A stretch of 64,000 bases of DNA. Source: Vigna angularis. Taxonomy: Eukaryota > Streptophyta > Magnoliopsida > Fabales > Fabaceae. The notes under the pieces are model-generated. The model was not told the DNA's origin, did not search any database, and worked only from the letters and a program-made list of their open reading frames with translations. The position numbers and the translations under genes are program-made. The DNA lies in the NCBI RefSeq assembly GCF_016808095.1, contig NC_068975.1, positions 2,108,001-2,172,000 on the forward strand, in the 5' to 3' direction. This document shows positions 48,771 to 60,189 of this stretch, piece after piece (positions within the stretch are counted from its first letter, which is position 1; every line of letters starts with the position of its first letter).

Positions 48771-49347
48771 AAATACATATTAAATAGTAATCACTTTTAA
48801 AGACAAAAAATAAATATTCACATTAATAACCAATTTATAAACTAAAAAGTTATTAATAAGTAAATTAGTTTTATGAATAAAAAATTATAATTGGTATATG
48901 AATAAGAGTCTAAATTAGTCTCTGACCTAAACTATTAATATTTTAACTATCAAAAGAATTAGTGTTTAAATTAGCTTCTAATTAATAACTAATTTAAACA
49001 TTAATTAGTGACTAATTTAGGTACGGATAGGTTCAAAGGGAAGGTTTACAATAGAAGGAAAACTATATGATGTAGTTTATTGTATGACAAACCGTTTTAA
49101 CTGTCTCTAAGGTACTTTTCTATAGTTAGTTGTATCTGAGTTTTTTAAAGTCAGAATGGGCAGTTTAGCAGTTTTTTATCTTTGTTTTTGAAAGTTCTGT
49201 AAATCTAGGAAAGTGGAGAGTCTGATTCTCTTGAATAACCAGAAGTTGTATGTATGTTTCTGTTTCTCCATTTGGAGAAACCTAGTGTATTGTTGGAATA
49301 AAGATATACAATTCTCAAGGTTGTTTCACATAGGTCTGCAATACCTT

Positions 49348-50400
49348 ATGGTCAACACAAGAATGGAGGCAAGATGGGATAGGTTGGAGAAGATCGTCCA
49401 CGAACAAGAACAGGAGAATAATCACCACTTCCAGTGATTAAAAGAGATGATTCAAGGACTAATAGGGGTGGTTGAACGCTTGGCATCCTCTAATAAGCAT
49501 CAAGAGGCCCAAGATTATGTTGCCATGGATGGCCATGAGGATAGTGGGGTTAATGAAGGAGGAGATTCTTTTGAGATTTCTGTCATATGGAGGAAGTTGA
49601 ACATTCCTATGTTTGCAGGGGACGAGGCTTATGGGTGGACCAATAGATTAGAGCGGTATTTTCGTTTGAAAGGGGTTAGTGAGGAGAAGCGAATGCAAGC
49701 TGTTATGGTGGCATTGGAGGGGAAAGCTTTGAATTGGTTTCAATAGTGGGAAACCTGACATCCGCATCCCACATGGGAAGCCTTCAAAGATGCAGTGGTA
49801 AGAAGATTTCAGCCAACAATGTTGCAGAACCCATTTGAAGTTTTGATTGGTTTGCGTCAAATAGGACCAATAGGGAAATATATTGAGCAATTTGAACAAT
49901 ATGTTGGGTTTATAAAAGGGATTCAACAAGATTACTTGGTGGGAATTTTCTTGAATGGATTAAGGGATGAGATAAAGGCAAAGGTTAAATTATATGATCC
50001 CCATACTCTTGCGGAGTTGATGATGAAGGCGTAGATGGTTGAGTACAAGCTCTTGGTTACTACCAAAGGAGGATATTTATCAGACAATCGTTCCATTCCT
50101 TCTTTCTGCCTATTGCCTTCCACTAGGACTTAATATAAGGATGTGGGAGGTTCTGGAACTTATTCTAAGGCCGAGGGCAGTTCAGGGATTTTTCCTAATT
50201 TTGTGCCTAGTGTTGGAGAAAGTAGTGCTTTTGTTTCTCCTATCACTAATAATGCTTAAGTTTCTCAGTGGAGAGGGCCCCATATAAGAAGTTTTCTCAG
50301 GAAGAGCTTCAAAAAAAGTTGCGTAAACATTTATGTTTCTGTTATGATGAGAAATTTTAGCCCAAATCACATCTGCTGGAATAAATAGTTTCACATGCTG
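49348..50400 (+). pseudogene. Chromovirus gag, broken
   Basis: ATG 49348 (MVNTRMEARWDRLEKIV). The Retrotrans_gag region (RKLNIPMFAGDEAYGWTNRL, LKGVSEEKRMQAVMVALEGK, WEAFKDAVVRRFQP) is interrupted by stops where Gln or Trp codons are expected (49438, 49744, 49756, 50032). A short frameshift affects the zinc-knuckle region near 50280-50350. Confidence 0.85.
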
Positions 50401-53400
50401 CTTATTTCTGAAGAAGAAATACCAAAGTGGGGAGATGGGCTGGAAACTCCCACTATACCAGCAGAACAACTAGAAATTGATAGCCCCAATTTGCAATTAT
50501 CCCAATGCACTATGGTTGGGCTAACTACCAAGAGGTCTTGGAAGTTGTGGGGAACACTTGGTCGTGAAAACGTGGTGGTTTTGATTGATTGTGGTGCTTC
50601 CTACAACTTCATTTCCCAAAATTTAATTGCCCGGTGTGGGTTGCCAATACAGCCCACTCTTCCTTATATGGTGGAAGTTGGGGATATGCATAAAGTGCAC
50701 TGTCAGGACAAGTGTCAAGGATTAACTTTGAAAGTTCATGGAGTACAAATCTAACAGGATTTTTTGTGTTTTTGTTATGTTGGGCTAATGTGGTGTTAGG
50801 GTTGGAATGGTTAGCCACCCTTGGAGAAGTTAGAGCTGATTTTGGTAATCTCAAACTATCAATAAGCAAAGGTCCAGCGGAACATGTTTTACAAGGTGAT
50901 CCTACCTTGTCAAAGTCTGAATCCAATCTAAAGACATTATGGTATGATTTTAAGTAACCAAGGGTTGATCCTAAAATTAAGGAACCAAATTAAGCAAAGA
51001 GATTTTTATATTCTCAAATGGACTAAAATTAAGGAACCAAGGGTTGATCCTATTCCACCTAAGATTTTGGATGTACTTTCTGCCCATCAAGACGTTTTCA
51101 AAGATTTAGCAGGACTACCACCTCTGCGTTAATTTGATCGTTCCATTCATTTACAGTATGATGCTTCTATTCCTAATTTACAGCCTTACAAATATTCTCA
51201 CTAACAGAAAAATGAAATTGAGATATTGGTTCAGGAAATGTTGCAAGGGGGAATTATCCGCCCAAGTATAAGCCCTTATTCTAGTCCAACCATCTTAGTT
51301 AAGGATAATGATGGCAATTGGTGTTTTTGTGTGGACTATAAGGATCTAAATAAGGTCACCGTTCCTAATAAATTTTCTATTCTGGTTATTGAGAAATTGT
51401 TGGATGAATTGGCTAGAGCTACAATGTTTTCAAAATTGGATTTAAAATCAAGCTATCACCAAATTCGAATGTGATCCTAGGATATTGAGAAAACAGCGTT
51501 TTCACACCCATGAAGGCCACTATGAATTTTTGGTGATGTCCTTTGGTCTAACCAATGCCCATGCAACCTTCCAGGCCTTAATGAATAACATTCTCCAGCC
51601 CTTTTTACGCAAGTTTGTGCTGGTATTTTTTTATGATGTCCTGGTTTACAGTTCCACTTTAGATGCCCATCTTCAACATTTGGCAAAAGTGTTAATATTT
51701 TTGCATCAGAATGCATTAAAACGCAATCAGAAGAAATGTGTTTTTGGGCAATAGTAGTTAGAATATTTGGGTCACATAATATCTTAATAGGGCTTAGCAG
51801 CGAATCCTTAGAAAGTTGAGGCAATGCAAAATTGGCCTTTACCCAAGACTCCTAAGGCATTGCGTGGATTTTTGGGCCTTACGGGCTATTATAGACGTTT
51901 CGTTTAAGGGTATGGAAAAATTGCTAAGCCTTTGACACAGTTATTATCCAAGGATGGGTTTCATTGAACGGAGGAGGCTAGGGCAGCTTTTGAGGAGTTG
52001 AAGAAGATCATTGCCCACTTACCTGTTTTAGCAGTTCCAGATTTTTCAAAATCTTTTACTCTTGAGACAGATGCTTCTGGTAAAGGTTTGGGTGTTGTTT
52101 TATTATAGGCAAGGCCGCCTTTAGCTTTTTGGAGTCAAGCTTTATCATATAGGGCTCAAAATAAGTCTGTTTATGAGCGGGAACTCATGGCTTTAGTGCA
52201 GGCTGTTTGGAAATAGAAACATTATCTCATGGGTAGTCATTTTATCATTCTCATAGATTAGAGAAGTTTGAAGTTTATCACATATTAGAGAATATTGACT
52301 GAAGAACAGTTCAAATAGGCCTCTAAACTAATTGGTTTTGACTTTGAGATTTGTTTCCTCCCTAGTAAAGACATTCTAGTGGTTGATGCTCTCTCACGCA
52401 GGTCTTATTTTATGCCTATTTCAGTTTTACAGCCCACCCAATGGGACTCATGGAAGGAGGAGTCCCATAAAGATGAAGCTATGGTTTCTTTGGTACAAGA
52501 TTTGATGGTCGATTCTAATTCTCATGTGGGACATGAACTTCACAAGGGCCTTTTTTTTATACAGGCAAATTAATGTTACCTAGGGGGTCTTCCAGCATAC
52601 CTGCCACTTTTAAGGACATGCATGAGTCCCCCAACAGGTGGTCACAGTGCTATTCTCGCACTTTTTAGCGCATTGCTGGGGTTATTTATTTGAAAGGAAT
52701 GAATAGGGATATTAAGGAGTGCGTGCAACAATGTGAGATTTGTTAGAAGAATAAAACAGAAACCTTAACCTCTACTGGTCTATTACAACCTTTGCTCATT
52801 CCTACACATGTTTGGTCAGATATTTCAATGGATTTTATTAGTGGCCTACCCTAGGTCCAAGGGAAGGACACTATTTTGGTGGTGGTGGATCCTTTAACTA
52901 AATATGCCTATTTTATCCCATTGGCACATCCCTTCACAACTGCGGAAGTTGCCTAATTATTCATCAAAGATATTGTGAAGCTTCATGGCTTTCCTTCTAC
53001 TATTGTATCTGATAGAGACAACATTTTTCTCAGTAGTTTCTGGCGTGAATTGTTCTAGCAGGCTGACACTAAACTCAAATTTCGCACTGCCTACCATCCT
53101 TAATCAGACGACCAACCCAAAGTGGTGAATTGTTGTTTAAATACTTATTTGTGTTGTATGACAGGTTCACATCCTAATAAATGGCCTCAATGGTTACCAT
53201 GGGATGAATTTTGGTTCAATATTAATTATAATGCTTTTGCCCGAATGTCTCCTTTTAAGGCTCTCTATGGTCGTGACCCTTCTTTATTTCTAAAGGGGTC
53301 TACCATTACATCTAAGGTGTATAGTGTGAATCAATTGCAACAGGAAAGAGATGCCATACTGTTAGAATTAAAGGCAAATTTGTTTAAAGCATAAGACCAG

Positions 53401-53880
53401 AACCGCATACAAGCCAACAAACATCGTCGAGATGTGGAATTCCAAGTTGGAAAGTGGGTCTACCTCAAGTTACAACCTTATCGTTAGCATTCCTTGGCTA
53501 AGCACCCAAATGAGAAGCTTAGCCCCAGATTCTATGGTCCTTATGTTGTGGAACAACCCATAGGGCTGGTTGCCTAAAAATTGACTCTTCCTCCTCATAG
53601 TCGTATTCATCCCATTTTTCATGTCTCTTTACTTAAGCGGGCAGTACAGCCTCCAACCTTAGTCCAACCACTTCCATCTACTTTGACTAAAGATCTTATG
53701 TTAGAAGTCCATCCAGAATCAGTATTAAATGTTCGTACTTCTTCTGGTGCTTTGGTAGTTTTGATTCAATAGCAAAATCTTCCATCCATTGAAAATAGTT
53801 GGGAGGATGCTATTGTTCTTACTAAAAAGTTCTCTGCTTTTCACCTTGAGGACAAAGTGAAACTTCATGAAGGGGGTAAT
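50401..53880 (+). pseudogene. Chromovirus pol with chromodomain, about 40 nonsense codons
   Basis: Protease: VVLIDCGASYNFIS near 50575. [22 protein letters not shown] and [13 protein letters not shown] near 51280-51370; the YVDD region reads FFYDVLVYS near 51630. RNase [19 protein letters not shown] near 52060. Integrase: DFISGLP near 52835, [14 protein letters not shown] near 53015. The chromodomain tail reads LPSIENSWEDA and FHLEDKVKLHEGG near 53780-53875. Most breaks are TAG, TAA or TGA where family members have CAG, CAA, TGG or CGA. I see only about four frameshifts, e.g. near 51500. Dead copy. Confidence 0.87.
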
Positions 53881-54295
53881 TGATAGGTTAAAAGGGAAGG
53901 TTTGTAGTAGGAGGAAAATTGTATGATGTAGTTTATTGTATGACAAACAATTTTAAAGATAGTTGCTTGTCTGGAGTTAGTTGTATCTGACTTCTATGAA
54001 GTCAGAATGGATAGTTTAGCTGTTTTTATCTTTGATTTTGGAAATTCTGTAAATTAGGAAAGTGAAAAATATGGTTCTATCAAATAACCAAAAGTTGTAT
54101 GTATGTTTCAGTTTCTTCATTTGGAGAAAACCTAGTGTATTATTGAAATAAAAATATACAGTTCTCAAAGTTGTTTCACATAAGTTTGCAATACCTGTCA
54201 GTTATCAATAATTTTTAGTTTATAAATTGGCCACTGTAGTGACTAATTATTTGGTCTCTAAAATTTGGTTGATATTTAAAAAATTTCTTGTAGTG

Positions 54296-55477
54296 TATAT
54301 TTGTTTTAAAAAAGAATAGTCTATTTAAATTAATATTATTAAATCGTACATTTTTTAAGAAGAGTAATTACATTATACCCGTAAGAGAGGCACGTAGCGG
54401 ACCCAAGGGACAAGTAGCAGTACAAATTTAGAAAGGACAGGTGGCACAAATTGATGAGAGTATTTATGAGGAATGAGTGTTCTATGTACCTTTTTCTCTT
54501 AACCTTCTTCTTTGTTCTCTACTGTCATTTCCGTTCAAGTTTGAAATAATACGAGGTTTTCTTTATAGCATTTCCAAAGTTTTGTTTGGTTGAGAGGAAG
54601 ATTGCTGGTTAAGTGACACTCCAAAATTTTTATGCTGTCCAAATGGTCGACAAACTAGAATAGGCTCTAAGACAATCCTGAACTCTCTTAGAATAAAATA
54701 TCATAATATAATCAATTAAGAATAACTTTGTAAAAAAAATCTATCTTGAAATACATAATTCTCATGTAAAATGTCATTTATTAATCGATGAGCTCATTTA
54801 TGTAATCAACTAAAACATAATCAAATTAATTATATTAATTGATTAGATTACTTTCATAACTATTAATGACATTAGTAAGCTGATCTCTCTATAAAAACAA
54901 GTTCTCTTCATATTCCAATACACGAATTTGATACCTAAAGTGAAGATACTATGAGAAAAAAGCATTCTTGAGTTATTGAAGAAAGCACTGAAATTCATCA
55001 AGATGCTATCAAGATTTGATCCTAGATATTCTTACATGGATATAAGACTGATTTTTAACATCTACCGTCCAAGTGTATTCATTTTATTTACTTTCTATAT
55101 TTTTCTACTTTTTGAATTGTATTCACCGTACCAGTAATAATCTTGATGTGATTGTGTGAAACATTGCACTTAGAGTGAGGTCCTTGATAAGTGTATCAAG
55201 TTCTTGACATATTAGAGTCTAGAATTATTAAGCTGTACTTGTAATTCTATAAACTCTTTGATTACAGTGGAAATCTTCATCAGGGTAAATAACAGGAAAA
55301 TTAATCGCTAATGAACAGAGGACTTAACATTGGATGTGCTATCCACTAAAAGAATACATTCATTTATTTTCCGCACATTTCATGGGTCATTGTCTAGTTA
55401 TTTCTTAACGAGTCTAGGAGAAAGGGAAGAAAAATGTACAAAAATAGCCAGCTTCATATTCATTGCATTACTTCTGA
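54296..55477. other. Spacer; probable 3' flank of ADA2
   Basis: No gene or defined element. The right-hand part lies just downstream of the ADA2 stop codon (minus strand) and should contain its 3' UTR. Confidence 0.5.
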
Positions 55478-58400
55478 TTATGTTTGCAGAACTCCTTTTT
55501 TCACAAGCATATCATAGACTTTATCAACCTTGCTTTGCTCTACCTTAAAGAGTTTATGTGCGTCAGATTTCTTGGTCACACTTCCCTTCGAAATTTCTAA
55601 GGACATGGTCTGCTGCATGTTGAGATTGTGTGACGGAAGTATTCTGATCTCATTACAAAGCTTTATTTCCTGCACGTTAATCATTTTCAGAAAACCAATA
55701 AGATGGAACACTCCTTTCCGACCTAGTATTTGAAGTTTTATTTGAAGATGTTGAACCAATAAAATGTTTAGTTATTTCCGACCAATAAGATGGAAAACCA
55801 ATAAGATGTGCTAACCAATAGTATGTGTCCACCATGACAATGTGTTACCGTATAAGGTAAGGGGTAATAATAAGGTTTGGAAAATATATGAGAAGGAGAA
55901 GGAAGGTAGGAGGGAAGTGAGGCTGAACGGTATTGACCGTAAAGGCCGAACGGTAGCCGAACGGTGAAAGGCATGGAGAAGTCTAGCCGAACAGTAGGAG
56001 GCAGGGGGAAGCAAGTCGAACGGAGGAAGGCGAGAAGCGACCAGGCCGAACGGTGGAAGGCGAGGAGCGACCAAGCCGAACAGTGGAAGGCAGGGAGCGA
56101 CCAGGCCGAACGGTGGAAATGGAGAGCGACTAGGCCCAACGGTGGGAAGCAGCGAAGGACCTGAGCCGAACGGTTGAAGAGCTACTATCCTAACTGTCAC
56201 AACTGTTAGGATGGGCGTGAACTAATTACAGTAAAGGGAGCTATATTTGAGGAGAATATTCAGTATAAGATAATTAGAGTAAATAAATATATATTCCAGG
56301 GAAATATACAATATAAGATATTTACAATTAATTATATATGCTAGGGAAATATACGGGGAATATTTACATTAAATATACGGATATTTATATTTAATATAGA
56401 TATATTCTAGGGAGATATTTAGTATGAGATGAGCGGGAAACAATTAGTATAAATAAAGCTAGAGTCTAGGGTTAAGGGTAGCTTTTGATTATTGAGTTGT
56501 TGATAGGCGGCTATCGTCTTGTGAGGGAGGTTATGCTCCCAAAGTAATTGAAGGAGGTTATGCTCCCAATTATTGTTTACTTTTGTTTATTCAGCTATTA
56601 CCATCAATTAAAGAGATTCATTCATTCATTATCATTCATTCTTTAGCTTTATTGCCTAATGTGTTCGTGGATCGTTACGTATCGACTTCAGGTACGTAAC
56701 AATTGGTCCAACCTGCCGGATTGATAGAGCGGAGCGAGAGGCCTGCGGGATCCTAATAGAGAGGAGTGAAAAACATCATGGAGGGAAGAATGAATGCAAT
56801 TGAAGGGAAACTGGAGAGCATGGGGCAGAGACTGGAGAACATGGAGATGTCCATAAGGAGGTTGAAGGCAGAGTTGGGTGGAATACGCCATGAAGTGCAA
56901 CCCAACTGGAAGAAAAGGGTAGAGTTACCCATTTTTTACAGGGTTGATCCGTTGAATTGGATCAATAGAGCTGATAATTTTTTTGAACTACAAGGGTGTT
57001 AGAGGCAGAGAAGGTGTGCCTAGCCTACATCAGTATGGAGGGAAAGGCCGGATACTGGTTCAGATTTTGGAAGGGGAAAGCCAAGGATCGTTCTTGGGAA
57101 GGTTTAAAGGAAGCGATGGTGATTCGATTCGTAGAAAGAAACACGGGGTCAGTCTTCGAAAGACTGGCAGCCAATAAACAGTCAGGGAACGTGGAAGAAT
57201 ACGTCCAAGCTCCAAACGGGAAGGGACTGCTGGAACCGAACGGTAGCAGACTGCTGGATCCGAACGTGAGAGAAGGGGCGAAACCTAAGGAGAAAGGACT
57301 TACATGAACCGAACGGGAGAGGACGGTCGGAACCGGACGTGGGAAAACTGCCAGAACCGAACCAACTAGTACTGGGAGAAAGAATGACGACTTTGGAAGG
57401 AAGGACAGATGGAAGAATCAATGCACTAGAGAGAACAATGGATTCTGTGAGGAGGTGGGCCAGCGAAAACAACAAGGGGTTTGCAGTCTTTGATACACCG
57501 ACAGAAGGGAGAGAGCAACGTGAAGTACTGAAAGACATCGAAGACCAAATCCTCAGGGCTTATGATTATGGAAAAGTGGTGACCAGAATGCTGGACGGAG
57601 AATGGAAGACATTGGAGGAGGTTTTACCACCACCCAAACCTCCAGATCTCAATTGGAGAGCAACAGCCAGTGAGTACCCTTCATATGATAACATGATGAT
57701 GAAGAGAAGCCAAGAGATCAAGTTTCACAGTTCCAACCTTGAGGACAAGGTTGTTTTGCAGCGGAGTGTAATGTTACGGTATAAGGTAGGGGGTAATAAT
57801 AAGGTTTGGAAAGTATATGAGAAGGAGAAGGAAGGTAGGAGGGAAGTGAGGCCGAACGGTATTGACCGTAAAGGCCGAACGGTAGCCGAACAGTTGAAGG
57901 CATGGAGAGGTCTAGCCGAACGGTGGAAGGTGGTGAAGAGCTGGAGCCGAACGGTAGGAGGCAGGGGGAAGCAAGTCGAACGGAGGAAGGCGAGGAGCGA
58001 CCAGGCCGAACGGTGGAAGGCGAGGAGCGATCAGGCCGAACGGTGGAAGGCAGGGAGCAAGCAAGCCGAACAGTGGACAAGGGAGAGCGACCAAGCCGAA
58101 CGGTGGGAAGCAGCGAAGGACCTGAGTCGAACGGTTGAAGAGCTACCATCCTAACTGTTAGGATGGGCAGGAACTAATTACAGTAAAGGAAGCTATATTT
58201 GAGGAGAATATTCAGTATAAGATAATTAGAGTAAATAAATATATATTCTAGAGAAATATACAATATAAGATATTTATAATTAATGATATATGCTAGGGAA
58301 ATATACGGGGAATATTTACATTAAATATAGGGATATTTATATTAAGTATAGATATATTCTAGGGAGATATTTAGTATGAGATGAGCTGGAAACAATTAGT

Positions 58401-59839
58401 ATAAATAAAGCTAAAGTCTAGGGTTAAGGGTATGCTTTTGATTATTGAGTTGTTGACAAGCGACAACCATCTTGTGAGGGAGGTTACGCTCCCAAAGTAA
58501 TTGAAGAAGGTTATGCTTCCAATTATTGTTTACTTTTGTTTATTCAGCTATTACCATCAATTAAAGAGATTCATTCGTTCATTATCATTCATTCTTTAGC
58601 TTTATTGCCTATTGTGTTCGTGGATCTTTTCGAATACACACTTTGTCGCTTGTTGACATGTGCATTGATGCAAGTGGGATGAGTTCAACAAAAACACCAA
58701 CCACGAAACAAATGAAAAAACATGGAAAAGCACCTTCCTCCATAGGTGACCCTCCTCAGATTTGATCTCTCAAAACCCGAGAGACCTTGGGGAGAAAGCA
58801 CCAAACACAAGCACGGTAGTCCAATCCAACTGAAGGTGACTAGTTCTAAGGACTTGACGATGAATTAGACAACAGAAAAGCTACTGGACTAGCAACAAGC
58901 AACAAAGTTCTTCCAATAGACACTGCTATGCTAGGGGTAACCGTAGCCGGTGCATAAAGGTATCCAAGCAATCCTTCATTTGAGCCTTGAGAAATGAAAT
59001 GTTATGGAGCAAAGTGCAAGACGTAGAGGGAGGAAGGTGTAGTGGATCGAGAGGGAGAGTTGCGGCACAAGGGTAAATGGGAAGGGAAATTAGAATTAGA
59101 GTTTCGACTCAAGGGTAAGACAGACATGTTTTTTGAATTAGGAGTGCAAGAAGAGAAAAACGTGGTACAGGAAGTACCGGTCGAACCCTCCAAAAAGTTT
59201 TATGCTAACTTACAATTTTGATACCCTTTTAATTATTTATCAGAAGTTTATACTACTGATATTTTTCTCCATAATTTCCATCTAACATATTTTAGAAATT
59301 TTGTAATTTTAGTCAAATTCCCGGAAGATCAGATTAAAATTGCAAATTTTCTAAAATATGAAAACTAAAATGATGAAAAAATAGAGACCAAAATAACATC
59401 AAGAATTAAAAGGGATCAAAGTTACAGTTCAGTTAAAATTGTAAAAATAAAAGCCCAAGGGATGCTAAAGGAAACGGAAAAGTAACTTAAGTAGAGAAAT
59501 GAAATGCTATCATACAAGTTGAGAATTTCTCACCGATTCAGATAGAAATTCAGCCCCTTCAAATCCACTAATATCCCACTCTTCTAGCGACTTTGTGATG
59601 GCTTGTATGGCGGTAGATGAATCCTTGGAATCAGCAAATAGTGCTGCAGTCCCCTTTTGAAGACCCCGTGGGCTACTGTCAAGTTCTCCTTTGAGACTAT
59701 TTGGCCTCTCTAATGTCTTAGCACTGGTTCCAATCTGACCACTTTCTTTACAGGAACTTGATTCAGCTTCCTTTGTCCTCTTTTGCTCGATAAAGCGATA
59801 AGCATCACCAGCAGTTACACAGCCCGCAATTCGAGCTTC
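55478..59839 (-). CDS. ADA2: ADA2 transcriptional adaptor (SAGA complex), last two exons
   Basis: Two exons on the minus strand: 59534-59839 (102 codons, TGTAG|GAAGC to GAATCG|GTGAG) and 55478-55669 (63 codons plus stop, GTGCAG|GAA). The first reads EARIAGCVTAGDAYRFIEQK then Lys/Glu-rich sequence, a Ser-rich linker, and WDISGFEGAEFLSES. The second continues EIKLCNEIRILPSHNLNMQQ, GSVTKKSDAHKLFKVE, KVDKVYDMLVKKG and ends LQT. That order (linker helix, then C-terminal SWIRM domain) is that of plant ADA2, which links the GCN5 acetyltransferase to activators in the nucleus. The ZZ and SANT exons would lie further right and are not in the window; a broken Copia element occupies 60190-62300. The intervening intron is 3864 bp and contains an LTR element. 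Exons are open and splice sites canonical, but integrity of the whole gene cannot be judged. ADA2a versus ADA2b is undecided. Confidence 0.82.
55843..56701 (+). repeat. 5' LTR (859 bp) with internal ~30 bp CCGAACGGT repeats
   Basis: At 55975-56180, a ~30 bp unit with GCCGAACGGTGGAAGGCGAG and GAGCGACCA repeats six to seven times. The rest is AT-rich with ATATTTAC-type motifs. The terminal hexamers TGTTAC/GTAACA are inverted. Confidence 0.85.
56779..57310 (+). pseudogene. Gypsy gag fragment in the deletion derivative
   Basis: MEGRMNAIEGKLESMGQRLE starts at 56779 and is probably coiled coil. PIFYRVDPLNWINRADNFFE and, after a one-base shift near 57000, KVCLAYISMEGKAGYWFRFW match the gypsy Gag domain. 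After EEYVQ the frame runs into CCGAACGG-rich repeats and loses similarity. Confidence 0.75.
57772..58626 (+). repeat. 3' LTR of the deletion derivative
   Basis: Copy of 55843-56665 with the CCGAACGGT subrepeats at 57905-58135 (copy number and order differ from the left LTR). After GTGGATC the sequence no longer matches. Confidence 0.83.
58627..59533. other. Remainder of the ADA2 intron
   Basis: No exon or recognised element. 58680-59200 has a more balanced base composition than neighbouring introns and may be an unrecognised repeat; an open minus-strand frame (59002-59193) has no identifiable product. Confidence 0.45.
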
Positions 59840-60189
59840 CTACATGATATTTCAAATGGAAATAACATTATAGTACAACACTTTTAGTCTTACACGTAAA
59901 AGACTTTGCTAAAATTAGTATAATTTGGTCAAGGCTAAAGATCTGGAAACATCTCGCATTATAAGTCACGAGAACTAAACCACTTAATCTTTCGAACTCC
60001 ACAAACACAGCTCCCTAAATTAATCAAAACTTGTATACTAGTTCAGAATAACCCCTTCGTGTTTGTGACACTTACACACAAACATATACATGTGTGTGTT
60101 CCTCTGTTGCAACTGACAGAGATTTTATTATCTGACTCTTCACCATATGTCTAAACAAGGGTATCCAAAGCCTAAATTAGATATGTTCC
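59840..60189. other. Intron sequence upstream of the ADA2 exon
   Basis: No exon found. The sequence leads into the minus-strand Copia relic; its 3' LTR was not identified here. Confidence 0.4.

Larger units (their letters stand above)
49025..54200 (+). mobile_element. Ty3/gypsy chromovirus, full length, heavily mutated
   Basis: LTRs at about 49025-49346 and 53881-54200; the right copy begins TGATAGG and ends CCTGTCA, and the left copy has lost both exact ends. A purine tract (GAAGGGGGTAAT) precedes the right LTR. Between them lie gag, protease, RT, RNase H, integrase and a C-terminal chromodomain in chromovirus order. The left LTR runs straight into gag ATG 49348 without a PBS, so that part is deleted. 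Dozens of in-frame stops. Flanks GGTAC and GTTAT match at three of five positions, a decayed target duplication at best. Confidence 0.88.
48773..54295. mobile_element. Inverted-repeat DNA transposon (CACTA-like end), host of the chromovirus insertion
   Basis: The right end reads CTTGTAGTG at 54287-54295, i.e. CACTACAAG inward, the usual start of plant CACTA elements. The sequence leading in (54205-54295) is an inverted, diverged copy of about 48773-48865; best match CCAATTTATAAACTAAAAA near 48830 against its complement near 54222. The left terminus has decayed to CATCCAAGAAAT. Without the retrotransposon at 49025-54200 the element is only a few hundred bp, so probably a MITE. No transposase. 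Confidence 0.5.
55843..58626 (+). mobile_element. Internally deleted Ty3/gypsy derivative inside the ADA2 intron
   Basis: Left LTR 55843-56701 begins TGTTAC and ends GTAACA. The right LTR starts at 57772 with TGTTACGG and is alignable to about 58626 (GTGGATC), after which its end diverges. The interior is only ~1.07 kb: a gag fragment (56779-57300) joined to the very end of a pol frame (57339-57768, ending with SNLEDKVVLQ, the usual last residues of gypsy pol). Everything between is deleted. It lies antisense to ADA2. No target duplication is recoverable because the right end is altered. Confidence 0.85.

Noticed and set aside
55964..58149. Pro/Ser-rich or Arg/Glu-rich ORFs in the LTRs
   Set aside because: They arise from the ~30 bp CCGAACGGT subrepeats, appear in both LTRs and have no domain.
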